DNA of 64,000 nucleotides from Actinokineospora terrae (GCF_900111175.1 NZ_FOGI01000006.1:124001-188000); one strand, 5' to 3'; positions 16,178 through 25,333 are shown, counted from the stretch's first letter. Made by a program: numbers and translations. Notes: generated by a model not told the origin, from the letters alone.

Positions 16178-16214
16178 TGCCCGTTCTGCCCAACCCTGAC
16201 TGCCCTAACGGGCA
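16178..16214. promoter_or_regulatory. Inverted repeat upstream of the sugar operon
   Basis: TGCCCGTT at 16178-16185 and its exact complement at 16207-16214, 21 bases apart, about 80-115 bases upstream of the binding-protein start. It could be a regulator site or a weak hairpin. It is not the 14-base CebR palindrome of Streptomyces, which I do not find in this gap. Confidence 0.3.
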
Positions 16215-16276
16215 GCGATGCGGTTACGGCGCGGGCGGTGCCAAGTCGGGGACGATGCCGGGCGGGGACGAGGGGG

Positions 16277-16320
16277 CGGGTGGTGGGAGGGATCAACCCA
16301 GCGGCGGGTGGTGGGAGGGA
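16277..16320. repeat. Two direct copies of a 16-base sequence, 28-base period
   Basis: CGGGTGGTGGGAGGGA at 16277-16292 and again at 16305-16320, just after the stop of the second LuxR regulator. A small local tandem duplication; no function evident. Confidence 0.7.
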
Positions 16321-16325
16321 ATGTC

Positions 16326-16946
16326 TCAGATCACGCCCGCTCGGAGGGCGTAGGCCACCGCGTGGGAGCGGTTGCGGAGGTTGAGGCGGCGGGTGAGGCC
16401 GTGGATGACGTTCTTGATCATGCGTTCCGAGTAGCTGAGCTCGACGGCGATCTCGGCGGTGTCGAGGCCGTCGGCCATCAGCCGCAGCACGTGGATCTCC
16501 CGGGCGGTGAGGCCGGACGCGGTGAGGCCGCGCGGGGCGAGCAGGTCGCGCTGGATCCGGTCGAGGTGCTTGAGCAGCCCGCCGACCAGGTCCGGGCCGA
16601 GCACCCCGCCGCCATCGGCAGCCGCGAGCACCGCGTGCGCCAACCTGCCCCCCGTGGCCGCCGCCCGGGGCAGCACCGCCACCACCCGGCACTCCACCGC
16701 GGTCAGCAGCTCCGCCTCGGTCACCCCATCGGCGACCAGCACCACCGGTGTGCCGAACTCGGCCGCCGCCTCGCGCAGCTGCGCGACCAGGTCCGGTGTG
16801 AACCGGTCCGCGCCGACGACCAGCACCGCGGTCGCCGCCGTGTGCCTGCCCGCGACCTCGATCCTCGGCTGCGCCGCCAACTGCCCGCTCAGCCCCGCCA
16901 ACGTAAGCGGGTCCGCCGACCGCACGGCGACCTGGACTCCTGCCAT
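16326..16946 (-). CDS. LuxR-family regulator, paralogue of the eCIS regulator
   Basis: 206 residues. The HTH region (about 140-206) shares the block Ala-Asp-Gly-Leu-Asp-Thr-Ala-Glu-Ile-Ala, Ser-Tyr-Ser-Glu-Arg, Leu-Asn-Leu-Arg-Asn-Arg-x-His-Ala-Val with the regulator at 9730-10353. The N-terminal domain is receiver-like but has no convincing aspartate pocket. GGGAGGGGAAC site before the ATG. It lies upstream of, and in the same direction as, the sugar operon, but its kinship is with the eCIS regulator, which suggests that the sugar cassette sits inside a once continuous eCIS regulatory region. The target is unknown. Confidence 0.85.
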   Translation of the reverse strand: MAGVQVAVRSADPLTLAGLSGQLAAQPRIEVAGRHTAATAVLVVGADRFTPDLVAQLREAAAEFGTPVVLVADGVTEAELLTAVECRVVAVLPRAAATGGRLAHAVLAAADGGGVLGPDLVGGLLKHLDRIQRDLLAPRGLTASGLTAREIHVLRLMADGLDTAEIAVELSYSERMIKNVIHGLTRRLNLRNRSHAVAYALRAGVI

Positions 16947-17007
16947 CGTGTTCCCCTCCCCGACGCCTGTGTGGCACCAGCCTGTCGGGGCTGACTCAAC
17001 GAAACCT

Positions 17008-17367
17008 TCACGCCTGCTCCGGCAGGCCCGCCGCCCGCCGGAACGCCTCGATGTACTTGGGCAGCTCGACCAGCGCCTGCTCCCAGCGACCGGCGGTGAT
17101 CTGCTCGGCGAACACCGAGTCGACCACCGCCTGGTCCACCTCGGGCACCAGCCGGTCGCCCGCGGTCTCGCGGAGCCTGCGCGACATCTCGGCCAGCCGC
17201 ACCCGGCCGCGCACCGCCTCCAGCGTCGCCCGCAGCTCGGCGATCACCCGCCTGCCCACCTCGGGCTCGACCACCAGCCAGCCGCGTTCGGCGAGTTGGA
17301 GGAACAACTCGCCCGCGAACCCCTCGGCCCCGGCGCCGTCGTCGTCTTCCCCGGACCAGATGTCCAT
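17008..17367 (-). CDS. Conserved-looking small protein of unknown function
   Basis: 119 residues from an ATG at 17367 with a GGAGGTGGG site. Acidic N-terminus, then mostly helical with many Glu/Arg pairs and a Trp-Glu-Gln-Ala-Leu-Val-Glu-Leu-Pro segment near the end. No signal or membrane segment. I do not recognise a family. It lies between the LuxR paralogue and a divergently transcribed SARP regulator, so it could be a partner of either. Confidence 0.6.
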   Translation of the reverse strand: MDIWSGEDDDGAGAEGFAGELFLQLAERGWLVVEPEVGRRVIAELRATLEAVRGRVRLAEMSRRLRETAGDRLVPEVDQAVVDSVFAEQITAGRWEQALVELPKYIEAFRRAAGLPEQA

Positions 17368-17543
17368 CCCACCTCCGCAGACCGGCCCAGCCCACCACGG
17401 GCGGCGGCGGTCGTGGAAGCACCCGCGGCCCGCTCTGCCCGGGCACACCGGCCGAAGTGCCCGCCGAGACCGTGACCACGGGTTGTTGCGGGCGTGCGGG
17501 AATCCGCCCTACCGTCGTGGTGACCGGGGCATGGCGGAGGGTG

Positions 17544-19235
17544 ATGGCGGCCGAGGCGGGGCGGGGCGGGGTCGGGCTGTGGGCTGGGCTGCTCGGACCG
17601 GTCGAGGCGCGCCGCGGCGGTGCCGTGCTCCCGCTGGGATCGGCGGGCAGGCAGGCGGTGTTCGCGGTCCTCGCGCTGGGCGCGGGCCAGGTCGTGTCCA
17701 GGGACCGGCTGGTCGACGGGCTGTGGGAGCGCCCACCGGCCAGCGCGGCGCGGATCATCCAGACCTACGTCGGCGACCTGCGGCGGGTGCTGGAGCCCGA
17801 CCGGGCCCGGTGGACCTCCGGGCGGCTCCTGCGCACGACCGACGCCGGGTACGTCCTCGACCTGCCCGACGACGGCGTGGACGTGCGGGTCCTCGACCGG
17901 CTCCGGACGCGGTCCGACCTGGATGGCGTGGACGCGGCGCTGGCGCTGTGGCGCGGTGAGCCGCTGTCCGGGGTGTCCGGCCCGTTCGCCGAAGGCCAGC
18001 GGGTCCGGCTCGCCGAGACCCGGTTGTCGCTGGTGGAGACCAGGATGCGGCTGCTGGTCGACGCGGGCCGGGCCGAGGACGCGGCGGCCGAGCTGGCGGT
18101 GCTGACCGAGGAGCACCCCGAGCGCGACAGCCTCCGGGCGCTGCTGATGACGGCGCTGGCCGCGGGTGGACGTCCCGCGCAGGCCATCGAGGTGTTCCAC
18201 CGCGGCCGGGCCGGTCCCGACCTGCTCGCGCTGCACGAACGCATCCTCACCGGCACCCAGCCCGGTCGCGTCGACAACGGCTTCGTCGGCAGACGGGCCG
18301 AGGTGGCGGCACTGCGCGCGGTCGCGGCCCGGCCCGGTGGTCTCGTGCTGGTCGAGGGGGTGGCGGGCGCGGGCAAGTCCGCGTTGCTGCGCGCTGCCCT
18401 CGCCGACACCGACGTCACCTGGTACCAGCCCGGCCTGCCCGAGCCGCGGTCCGGTCTTGTGGTCGTCGACGGCCCGGACCCGGCTGTCTCGGGCTGGGGC
18501 GTCTCGCTGGTCGTCGCGGCTCGGCCGGGGCACGCCTTGCGCGCGCGGGCGACCAGGGTGATCACCTTGGGGCCGCTCGGCGACTCGGACGTCGCCGCGC
18601 TGACCACCGCCCTCGGCGCTCCCGACCTCGCCGCAGTGGCTGTCCGGGAGTCCGGCGGGAGCCCGGGCTTCGCCACCGCACTGGTCGACGCCGGTGGTGA
18701 CACCGAGCAGGTCGCCCGCGCCACGACCGCCGCCCTGGCACCGGACCTGCTGGAGCCGCTGAGGCGCGTGGCCCTGCTCGGCGAGTACGGGCCCCGCGCC
18801 CAGGTCGTGGCCGCGCACCCCGGCGACCAGTGGCTGGGCGCTGCCGTGGCGGCCGGTGTCCTGTGCGAGTCGGGCGACCACGTGGGGTTCGCCCAGCCGT
18901 CGCTGCGCAGGGCCCTGCTCGCGGGCCTGCCCCGCGCCGTGCGCGTTGTCCTGCACCGGGAACTGGCCAAGGACCTCGCCGCCGCGGGGGCGCCCCCCGA
19001 CCGGGTCGCCCACCACCTGCTCGACGGCGCCGCCACCATCCACGGCTGGGCGTCCGACTGGATCGCGGGCAACGTCGACGCCATGTCCCCAGGTCTCGCG
19101 GTCCGGCTGCTGCGGTACGCCGTGGGCCAGGACGCGCTCCCTCAGCCGGCCCGGACCGGGCTCACCGCGGCACTGGTCCGGTTGCTCCTGACGGGCGAAC
19201 CAGCCTCCGCCGAACAGGGGGCGAACGGAAAGTGA
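17544..19235 (+). CDS. SARP-type regulator with BTAD and ATPase domains
   Basis: 563 residues. A winged-helix OmpR-type DNA-binding domain (residues about 12-95; it contains Gly-Arg-Gln-Ala-Val-Phe-Ala-Val-Leu-Ala-Leu and a Leu-Trp-Glu-Arg-Pro-Pro motif) is followed by a bacterial transcriptional activation domain (about 100-225) and an AAA/NB-type module with Walker A Val-Ala-Gly-Ala-Gly-Lys-Ser-Ala (about 275). It is shorter than classic AfsR and has no C-terminal HTH. GGAGG lies before the ATG at 17544; a GTG three bases earlier is possible. It stands 29 bases before a larger SARP gene on the same strand, probably co-transcribed. A role in eCIS or secondary metabolism control is an inference. 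Confidence 0.85.
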   Translation: MAAEAGRGGVGLWAGLLGPVEARRGGAVLPLGSAGRQAVFAVLALGAGQVVSRDRLVDGLWERPPASAARIIQTYVGDLRRVLEPDRARWTSGRLLRTTDAGYVLDLPDDGVDVRVLDRLRTRSDLDGVDAALALWRGEPLSGVSGPFAEGQRVRLAETRLSLVETRMRLLVDAGRAEDAAAELAVLTEEHPERDSLRALLMTALAAGGRPAQAIEVFHRGRAGPDLLALHERILTGTQPGRVDNGFVGRRAEVAALRAVAARPGGLVLVEGVAGAGKSALLRAALADTDVTWYQPGLPEPRSGLVVVDGPDPAVSGWGVSLVVAARPGHALRARATRVITLGPLGDSDVAALTTALGAPDLAAVAVRESGGSPGFATALVDAGGDTEQVARATTAALAPDLLEPLRRVALLGEYGPRAQVVAAHPGDQWLGAAVAAGVLCESGDHVGFAQPSLRRALLAGLPRAVRVVLHRELAKDLAAAGAPPDRVAHHLLDGAATIHGWASDWIAGNVDAMSPGLAVRLLRYAVGQDALPQPARTGLTAALVRLLLTGEPASAEQGANGK

Positions 19236-19263
19236 ACCTCCCGCCGCCCCCGCCCGTGACGGG

Positions 19264-22200
19264 ATGGTGGACCTGATGCGAGAGGAACCGAGGGCGGGGG
19301 AGCCGGTCCGGGTGCGCGTGCTCGGGCCGATGCGGGCCTGGCGCGGCGACACCGAGCTGGCGCTGGGTCCGGCCAGGCAGCGCGCCGTGCTCGGCATGCT
19401 CGCCGCCAAGGCCGGGTTCGCCGTGCCCGCCGCCGACCTGGTCGACGGCGTGTGGGGCGAGTCCGCACCGGCCAGCGCCCGCGGCAGCCTGCACACCTAC
19501 GTGTCCGGCCTGCGCCGCGCGCTCGGCCCCGCGCGCACGCTCCTGGAATCGACCACCGCCGGGTACCGGCTGCGCCTGGATCCCGCCGCGGTCGACGCCA
19601 CCGCGTTCGACCTCGCCCGCGCGGTCGCGGCCAGGCAGGGCGAGGACGGCGACTGGCAGGGGGCGCGCAGGCGTCTCGACGACGCGCTGACCCTCTGGCA
19701 CGGCGACGCCTACGCCGGGGTGCCCGGACCGTCCGCCGAGCTGGAGCGGCACCGGCTGGCCGAGTCCCTGGCCCGCGCGCTGGAACTGCGGGTGCGCGCG
19801 GCGATGGAACTGGGCGCGCACACCGAGGTCGTCGCCGAGCTGACCGAGCTGGTCGCCCGCGACCCCCGGCACGAGTTGCTGCGCGAACACCTGATGCTCG
19901 CCCTGCACCGCGCGGGTCGGCGCAGCGAGGCCCTCGTCGTCTACGACGACACCCGGCGAGTCCTCGCCGACGAACTCGGCATCGAACCCGGTCCGGCCCT
20001 GCGGTCGCTGCGCGAGCGGATCGTGGCGCGCGACCCCGCGCTGCACCACCAGGCCGATCGGTTGCTGGTCGCGCCGGTGACCGTCACCCGGTCCGCGCGG
20101 CTGCTCGGCCGTGAGAACGAGGTGGGAGCGCTGCGCGGACTGGTCGCCGAGGCGGCCGCCGGTCGTGGGCGCGCGGTGTGGGTCGAGGGCGAGCCGGGGC
20201 TCGGGAAGTCCGCGCTGCTGGCGGAGGCACTCGCCGACGCGGGCGAGCTGGGCTGCCAGCTGGCGTGGGCCACCGCCGGGGACCAGGCGCCGCTCGGGGT
20301 GATCCTGCGCTGTCTCGCGGTGGCCGTCGACTCGCCGGACCCGCACCGCGCCGACCTCGCCGCCCAGCTCACCCAGGACCCGGCGCACCACGGCTGGGGG
20401 CCCGCCGACCCGACCCCGGCCGCGGTCGACCGGCTGCTCGACCTCGTCGACCGGGTGTGCGCGGCGGCGCCCCTGGTGCTGGTCGTCGACGACCTGCACC
20501 GCGCCGACCCGGCCAGTGTGCTGGTCTGGCACCGGTTGGCCGCGGCGACCCGCCAACTCCCGTTGCTGCTCGTCGCCGCCACCCGACCCGCCCCGGGCAA
20601 CGCCGAGGTCAGCCGGGCGCGACGCGGTGTGCTCACCAGGGGCGGGCACCTGCTGACGTTGTCCCCGTTGGCAACCGCCGATGCCGAGTCGCTGCTCGGT
20701 GGTCTCGTCGGCGCCGAACCGGGACCCCGGCTGCGGGAGATGGCGGGGCGGGCCGCGGGCAATCCGTTGTACCTGCGGGAGATGGCGCACGGGTTGCTGC
20801 GTACCGACGCGGTCGAGGTGACTGGCGGGGTCGCCGAGGTCGCCCCGAGCACGGTGGCACTCGCGCCGCGGTCACTGCTGTCGGCGGTGCACCAGACCGT
20901 CGAACTGCTCTCGCCCGGCACGCGCGCTTTGCTGCGCTCGGCGGCGTTGCTGGGTGCGGAGTTCGGCGTCGACGAACTCGCCGAGGTGGCGGGGCTGGGC
21001 GTGGCCGAGCTGGTCGGGCGGTTGGACGAGGCGCTGACCGCGTCGGTCGTGGTGGAGGCGGGCGACCGGTTGGCGTTCCGGCATTCCCTGCTGCACCAAG
21101 CGGTGTACGAGAGCATCGCCGCGGCGGACCGCGTCACCGCGCACCGGGCCGCCGCCGAGGCGTTGACCAGGGTCGGGGCGACGGCCGAGCGGGTCGCCGA
21201 ACACCTCGCGGCGGGGGAGGTCCCGGCCGATCCGTGGGTGGTCGGGTGGCTCGGCGCGCACCACGCCGTGATCGTCAACCGTGCGCCGCTGGTCGCCGTC
21301 GCGGTGCTGCAGCGGGTGGTCGACACCGGCGCCGATGCACCTGATCTTGAGGCCGCCCTGGCCCGCGCGTTGTTCCGGCTGGGCCGCGACCCGTCCCGCG
21401 CGGCGGCCGCTTCCCTTGCGGGGACGGGTGATCCGGCGGTGGCGGCGGAGATGCGGCACGTGCTGGCCGCCGCGCGCCACCGGTCGGGGGAGGTCACCGA
21501 GGCGATCACCCGGTTGCGGGCCGCGCTCGCCGTCGCCGACGCACCCGAGCTGTGGCGGGTCCGGCACCAGTCACTGCTGGCCAACTTCCGGCGCGGCGAC
21601 CTCACCGACCTGGCCGCGGCGGAACAGGCGGCGCTGGTGGCCCACGTCGAGGCGGACGCGGCGTACCCGAGGGCGCACGCCGCGCAGACGCTGTGGCTGG
21701 TGCACTCCACGCGCCGGGACCACCCGCGGGCCCTCGCCTGGGTCGACCGCGCGCTCGCCGAGGTGGGCGCGCACGCCGAACTGCGGTTCGACCTGCTGGA
21801 CAACCGGATGTTCACCCTGCAGAACCTCGACCGGCTGGCCGAGGCCGAGCAGTCGCTGCGCACCGCCCGCGAGGTCGCCGCCCGCGACAACCTGCCCGCC
21901 GGGATGCAGGTGTCGGCCGCCGTGCACCACTTCTGGACCGGTCGCTGGGACGAGGCGCTCGCCGAGCTCGAGACCGTCACCGAGGACGGCCCGGCGATCA
22001 CCTTCTACGGCATGCGCGAACCCGGCTCCGCCGCCCTGCTGCTGCACGGCGTCGCCGCCCTCATCGCCGGTCGCCGCGGTGACCGGGCCCAGGCCGCCGC
22101 CCACCTCGACGCGGCGCGGGCGTTCGAACCGAGCACAGCGTCCGAAAGGGAGAGTTGCGACTTCCTTTTGGCCGCAATGGCATTGGCCGCCGAACAACGC

Positions 22201-22857
22201 GGCGATCTCGCGGAAGCACTGCGGCTGCTCGATCCCGTGCTGCGTCCCGACTACGCCCGCATGATGCTGCGCCACCAGTGGCTGCCCCAGGTCGTGCGCC
22301 TGGCCATGGCGGCGGGTCGGGAATCCGTGGCCGCGGCGGCGGTGCGGGTGTGCGCGGAGGAAGCCGCCAACGAGGTGACCCCGGCCCGCGCCGCGGCCGC
22401 CCTGGCCCACTGCCGCACCCTGCTCACCGGCGACCCCGAACCCGCCCTGACCGCCGCCACCCACTACCGCGCTGTCGGCCGCCCGGTGGAACTCGCCACG
22501 GCACTGGCCGACGCCACAATCGCCCTCGCCACCGCGGGGCGCACGACCGAGGCCCGGGCGACCCGTGCCGAGGCCACCGCGCTGTTCGCCACCACCTCAT
22601 CCCACTGGGACCTCCACCGCCTCGACACCCGCATGCACGCCCTCGGCCACCCGCCGGACCCCACCACCGCCCCGGCCCGCGACGCACTGTCCCCTTTGGA
22701 GAAGCGCATCGCCGACCTGGTGGCCCAAGGCATGCCCAACCCCGACATCGGCCTGCTCCTCAGCCTGCCCCGGCGCACCGTCCAGTCCCACGTGTCCGCG
22801 ATCCTGACCAAACTCGGCTCGTCCTCCCGCTCCACCATCACCGCGCACATCGCCTGA
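19264..22857 (+). CDS. Large SARP-LAL regulator (BTAD, AAA, TPR, LuxR HTH)
   Basis: 1197 residues. In order: N-terminal winged helix (about 15-100), BTAD (about 105-250), AAA_16-type ATPase with Walker A Gly-Glu-Pro-Gly-Leu-Gly-Lys-Ser (about 304-311) and Walker B Leu-Val-Val-Asp-Asp-Leu (about 405), a long TPR-like helical region (about 640-1100), and a C-terminal LuxR-type HTH (about 1135-1197) containing Arg-Arg-Thr-Val-Gln-Ser-His-Val. Having DNA-binding domains at both ends is unusual, because most proteins have either the SARP or the LuxR end. Large regulators of this size also sit near eCIS loci in Streptomyces, so control of the particle is plausible. The ATG at 19264 lacks a clear Shine-Dalgarno; an ATG at 19276 is an alternative. 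Confidence 0.88.
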   Translation: MVDLMREEPRAGEPVRVRVLGPMRAWRGDTELALGPARQRAVLGMLAAKAGFAVPAADLVDGVWGESAPASARGSLHTYVSGLRRALGPARTLLESTTAGYRLRLDPAAVDATAFDLARAVAARQGEDGDWQGARRRLDDALTLWHGDAYAGVPGPSAELERHRLAESLARALELRVRAAMELGAHTEVVAELTELVARDPRHELLREHLMLALHRAGRRSEALVVYDDTRRVLADELGIEPGPALRSLRERIVARDPALHHQADRLLVAPVTVTRSARLLGRENEVGALRGLVAEAAAGRGRAVWVEGEPGLGKSALLAEALADAGELGCQLAWATAGDQAPLGVILRCLAVAVDSPDPHRADLAAQLTQDPAHHGWGPADPTPAAVDRLLDLVDRVCAAAPLVLVVDDLHRADPASVLVWHRLAAATRQLPLLLVAATRPAPGNAEVSRARRGVLTRGGHLLTLSPLATADAESLLGGLVGAEPGPRLREMAGRAAGNPLYLREMAHGLLRTDAVEVTGGVAEVAPSTVALAPRSLLSAVHQTVELLSPGTRALLRSAALLGAEFGVDELAEVAGLGVAELVGRLDEALTASVVVEAGDRLAFRHSLLHQAVYESIAAADRVTAHRAAAEALTRVGATAERVAEHLAAGEVPADPWVVGWLGAHHAVIVNRAPLVAVAVLQRVVDTGADAPDLEAALARALFRLGRDPSRAAAASLAGTGDPAVAAEMRHVLAAARHRSGEVTEAITRLRAALAVADAPELWRVRHQSLLANFRRGDLTDLAAAEQAALVAHVEADAAYPRAHAAQTLWLVHSTRRDHPRALAWVDRALAEVGAHAELRFDLLDNRMFTLQNLDRLAEAEQSLRTAREVAARDNLPAGMQVSAAVHHFWTGRWDEALAELETVTEDGPAITFYGMREPGSAALLLHGVAALIAGRRGDRAQAAAHLDAARAFEPSTASERESCDFLLAAMALAAEQRGDLAEALRLLDPVLRPDYARMMLRHQWLPQVVRLAMAAGRESVAAAAVRVCAEEAANEVTPARAAAALAHCRTLLTGDPEPALTAATHYRAVGRPVELATALADATIALATAGRTTEARATRAEATALFATTSSHWDLHRLDTRMHALGHPPDPTTAPARDALSPLEKRIADLVAQGMPNPDIGLLLSLPRRTVQSHVSAILTKLGSSSRSTITAHIA

Positions 22858-22861
22858 GGTC

Positions 22862-23503
22862 TCAGCCCAGACCCGCCCCGAGGGCGAGGAGCACCAGGTG
22901 CACGCGGTCGCGGGCGGCCAGTTTCATCAGCAGGCTGCGCAGGTGCGCCTTCGCCGTGCCCGGGCTGATGTGCAGGTGCTCGGCGATCTCCCGGTTGGTC
23001 AGGCCGCGCGCCACCAGGACCAGCACCTCCCGCTCCCGTTCGGTGATCGGCAACCGGGCCGGGGCCGGGGGCGAGGCGGGGCGGGCGGCGAACTCGGCGA
23101 TGAGCCGCCGGGTCACGGTGGGCGCCAACAGGGCGTCACCCGCGGCGACCACCCGAAGCGCGGCGAGCAGATCCCGCGGCGGGGTGTCCTTGAGCAGGAA
23201 CCCACTGGCCCCGGCCCGCAGCGCGGCATGGACGTGCTCATCGAGGTCGAAGGTGGTCAACACCAGCACCCGAGCCGCAGTCGACGCGGTGACCCGGGCG
23301 GTCGCGGCCACCCCGTCCAGCCCCGGCATCCGGACATCCATCAGCACCACGTCAGGCCGCAACTCACGGGCCAACTCGACCGCCCGCAGCCCGTCCTCAG
23401 CCGCACCAACAACGGTGAGATCCTCAGCGGAATCAACGATCCCGCACAACCCCGCCCGCATCAGATCCTGATCGTCGGCGACCAGTACGCGTGTGGTGTT
23501 CAT
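22862..23503 (-). CDS. NarL/FixJ-family response regulator
   Basis: 213 residues. Receiver domain with Asp10/Asp11, phospho-acceptor Asp56 (Val-Val-Leu-Met-Asp-Val-Arg), Thr about 84 and Lys about 106. LuxR HTH at about 148-213 with Thr-Glu-Arg-Glu-Arg-Glu-Val-Leu and Asn-Arg-Glu-Ile-Ala. The partner kinase is encoded at 24218-25333 on the same strand, but the pair is separated by 714 bases of repeats made from copies of the original kinase/regulator junction. The first 13 codons are part of the repeat unit. The gene converges on the large SARP-LAL gene with only a 4-base gap. Confidence 0.93.
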   Translation of the reverse strand: MNTTRVLVADDQDLMRAGLCGIVDSAEDLTVVGAAEDGLRAVELARELRPDVVLMDVRMPGLDGVAATARVTASTAARVLVLTTFDLDEHVHAALRAGASGFLLKDTPPRDLLAALRVVAAGDALLAPTVTRRLIAEFAARPASPPAPARLPITEREREVLVLVARGLTNREIAEHLHISPGTAKAHLRSLLMKLAARDRVHLVLLALGAGLG

Positions 23504-24217
23504 GTGGGTACCTCGTCGAGCGGGAGTCGGGCGCGCACCGCGATCCCCCCGCCGGGCACCGACCTTGCCTCGGCGGTGCCGCCGCGCGCTGTCACCCGCT
23601 CCCGCGTCGGGCCTTGGTCGTCGGCCACCAGCTCGGGCGCGGTGCTCACGCGGGCACCTCGTCGAGCGGGAGCCTGGCGCGCACCGCGAATCCGCCACCG
23701 GGGACCGACCCTGCTTCGATCGTGCCGCTGTGCGCCGCTGCGCGCTTCCGCGTCGGTCTCGGTCGTCGGTGACCGGTACGCGTGTGGTGTTCATGCGGGC
23801 TCCTCGCCGAGTGAGAGTCTGGCGCATATGGCGAATCCGCCATCGGGGACCGGCCCTGCCTCGGCGGTGTCGTCATGCGCTGCCGCTCGCTCCAGCGTCG
23901 GGTCTTGGTCGTCGGTGTCCAGTACGCGTGTGGTGCTCGTGCGGGCGTCTCGGCGAGCGGGAGTCGGGCCCGTACTGCGAATCCGCTGTCGGGCGCTGAT
24001 CCTGCTTCGACTGTCCCGCCGTGCGCTGTTGCGCGCTTCCGCGTCGAGTCTTGGTCGTCGGCCACCGGTACGCCTGTGGTGTTCACGTGGGTTCCTCGCC
24101 GGGCGCGTACCACGAATCCGCCACCGGGCACCGACCCTGCCTTGACGGTGCCGCCGTGTGTCGCTGCCCGCTCCGGTGTCAGGTCTTGGTTGTCGGCGAC
24201 CAGTACGCGTGTGGTGT
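23504..24217. repeat. 146-bp tandem array of kinase/regulator junction copies
   Basis: Five degenerate tandem units fill the space between a response regulator and its histidine kinase. Each unit holds the last ~33 codons of the kinase plus the first ~13 codons of the regulator. Regulator-start equivalents lie at 23503 (real), 23649, 23794, 23940, 24086 and 24221 (fused to the real kinase end), giving spacings of 146, 145, 146, 146 and 135. The best conserved core reads GTGTGGTGTTCATGTGGGTA. Since 146 is not a multiple of three, successive units change frame, so no unit encodes a full product. Confidence 0.9.
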
Positions 24218-25333
24218 TCATGTGGGTACCTCGTCGAGCGGGAGCCTGGCTCGCACCGCGAATCCGCCGCCGGGGACCGACCCTGCCTCGATCGTGCCGC
24301 CGTGTGCTGCTGCTCGCTCTCGCATGCCGGTGAGTCCGTGGCCGGTCTCGGTCGGGCCGCCGCGGCCGCGGTCGACGACTGCCACGGACAGCTCGTCGTC
24401 GGTGGTTTCGATGGTGAGGGTGCAGGAGTTGGTCGCGGCGTGCTTGACCACGTTGGTCAGGGCCTCTTGCGCGATCCGGTACGCGGACACGTCGACACCT
24501 GCGGGGATGTCGCGGGCCGCGCCGCGTGTTACGACCTCGACCGCGACGCCCGCGGCCTGGGTCCTGGCCACCAGTTCGCCCAGGTTCGCCAGGCCAGGGG
24601 GGCCGGTCCCGTCGTCGGGTTCGGCGCGCAGCACGCCGAGGAGGCGGCGCATCTCCACCAGGGTCGCGCGGCCGGTGGTCTCGATCGCGTCGAGTGCGGC
24701 GCGCGCCTGGTGCGGCCGGTCGTCGACCACCAGGCCCGCGTAGCCCGCCTGCACCGTGATCACGCTCATCCCGTGGGCGATCACGTCGTGCAGGTCGCGG
24801 GCGATGCGCAACCGCTCGGCCACGACGTCCTGCCTGGCCAGCGCCGCCTCCGCCTCGGCGCGGCGGATCCGCTCGGCGACAGCGGCCCGGTGCCCGCCCA
24901 CCACCAGCCCGACCAGCCACGCGATGACCAGCACCAAGCCGGGGAGGACGACGTCGTGCCGATGGACGAGAACCGTCGCCAATGCAGCGACGAGGACCAC
25001 GACACCGACTCGCTTGCCCGCACCCGCCGCCGAGTACAGCAACAGCGCCCACGGCACTACGACCAGCCACGCGGATGACAGCGGCAGGGTGGCCACCACC
25101 AGCAGACATGCGGCGATCACCGGCCACCGAGCGCGCATGACCACCGCCGCGCACGAGAGCAGCAGGCAGAGCACACCGAGCAGCCCGATCCGCGCTGGCA
25201 CGGCGGCGAGACCGTCCGGACTGAGCCGGAACGTCGCCTGTGGACTGTTCTGGACGAAAAGGACAGAACCGAGCACCACGCCGTGAACCACCACAACCAC
25301 GACGTCGACCCACCAACCCACCCTGCGGCGCAT
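24218..25333 (-). CDS. Sensor histidine kinase (HisKA_3 type), partner of the NarL regulator
   Basis: 371 residues. Four or five membrane helices in the first 145 residues with almost no extracellular domain, a coiled linker, a HisKA_3 dimerisation helix with the phospho-acceptor in Arg-Asp-Leu-His-Asp-Val-Ile-Ala-His (about His181), and an HATPase_c domain (about 270-365) with Ala-Leu-Thr-Asn-Val-Val-Lys-His and Gly-His-Gly-Leu-Thr-Gly-Met. Probably senses cell-envelope state. The start is just inside a likely divergent promoter region (25334-25407). The end is the last copy of the tandem junction array, which implies that kinase and regulator once overlapped directly. Confidence 0.92.
   Translation of the reverse strand: MRRRVGWWVDVVVVVVHGVVLGSVLFVQNSPQATFRLSPDGLAAVPARIGLLGVLCLLLSCAAVVMRARWPVIAACLLVVATLPLSSAWLVVVPWALLLYSAAGAGKRVGVVVLVAALATVLVHRHDVVLPGLVLVIAWLVGLVVGGHRAAVAERIRRAEAEAALARQDVVAERLRIARDLHDVIAHGMSVITVQAGYAGLVVDDRPHQARAALDAIETTGRATLVEMRRLLGVLRAEPDDGTGPPGLANLGELVARTQAAGVAVEVVTRGAARDIPAGVDVSAYRIAQEALTNVVKHAATNSCTLTIETTDDELSVAVVDRGRGGPTETGHGLTGMRERAAAHGGTIEAGSVPGGGFAVRARLPLDEVPT

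Noticed and set aside
16326..16400. CebR operator half (TGGGAGCG) near the sugar operon
   Set aside because: It lies inside the LuxR regulator coding region, encodes conserved HTH residues, and lacks the second half of the palindrome.
23504..24217. CRISPR-like or diversity-generating repeat array
   Set aside because: Units are degenerate copies of coding sequence with no constant repeat/spacer pattern, and there are no cas or reverse-transcriptase genes in the window.
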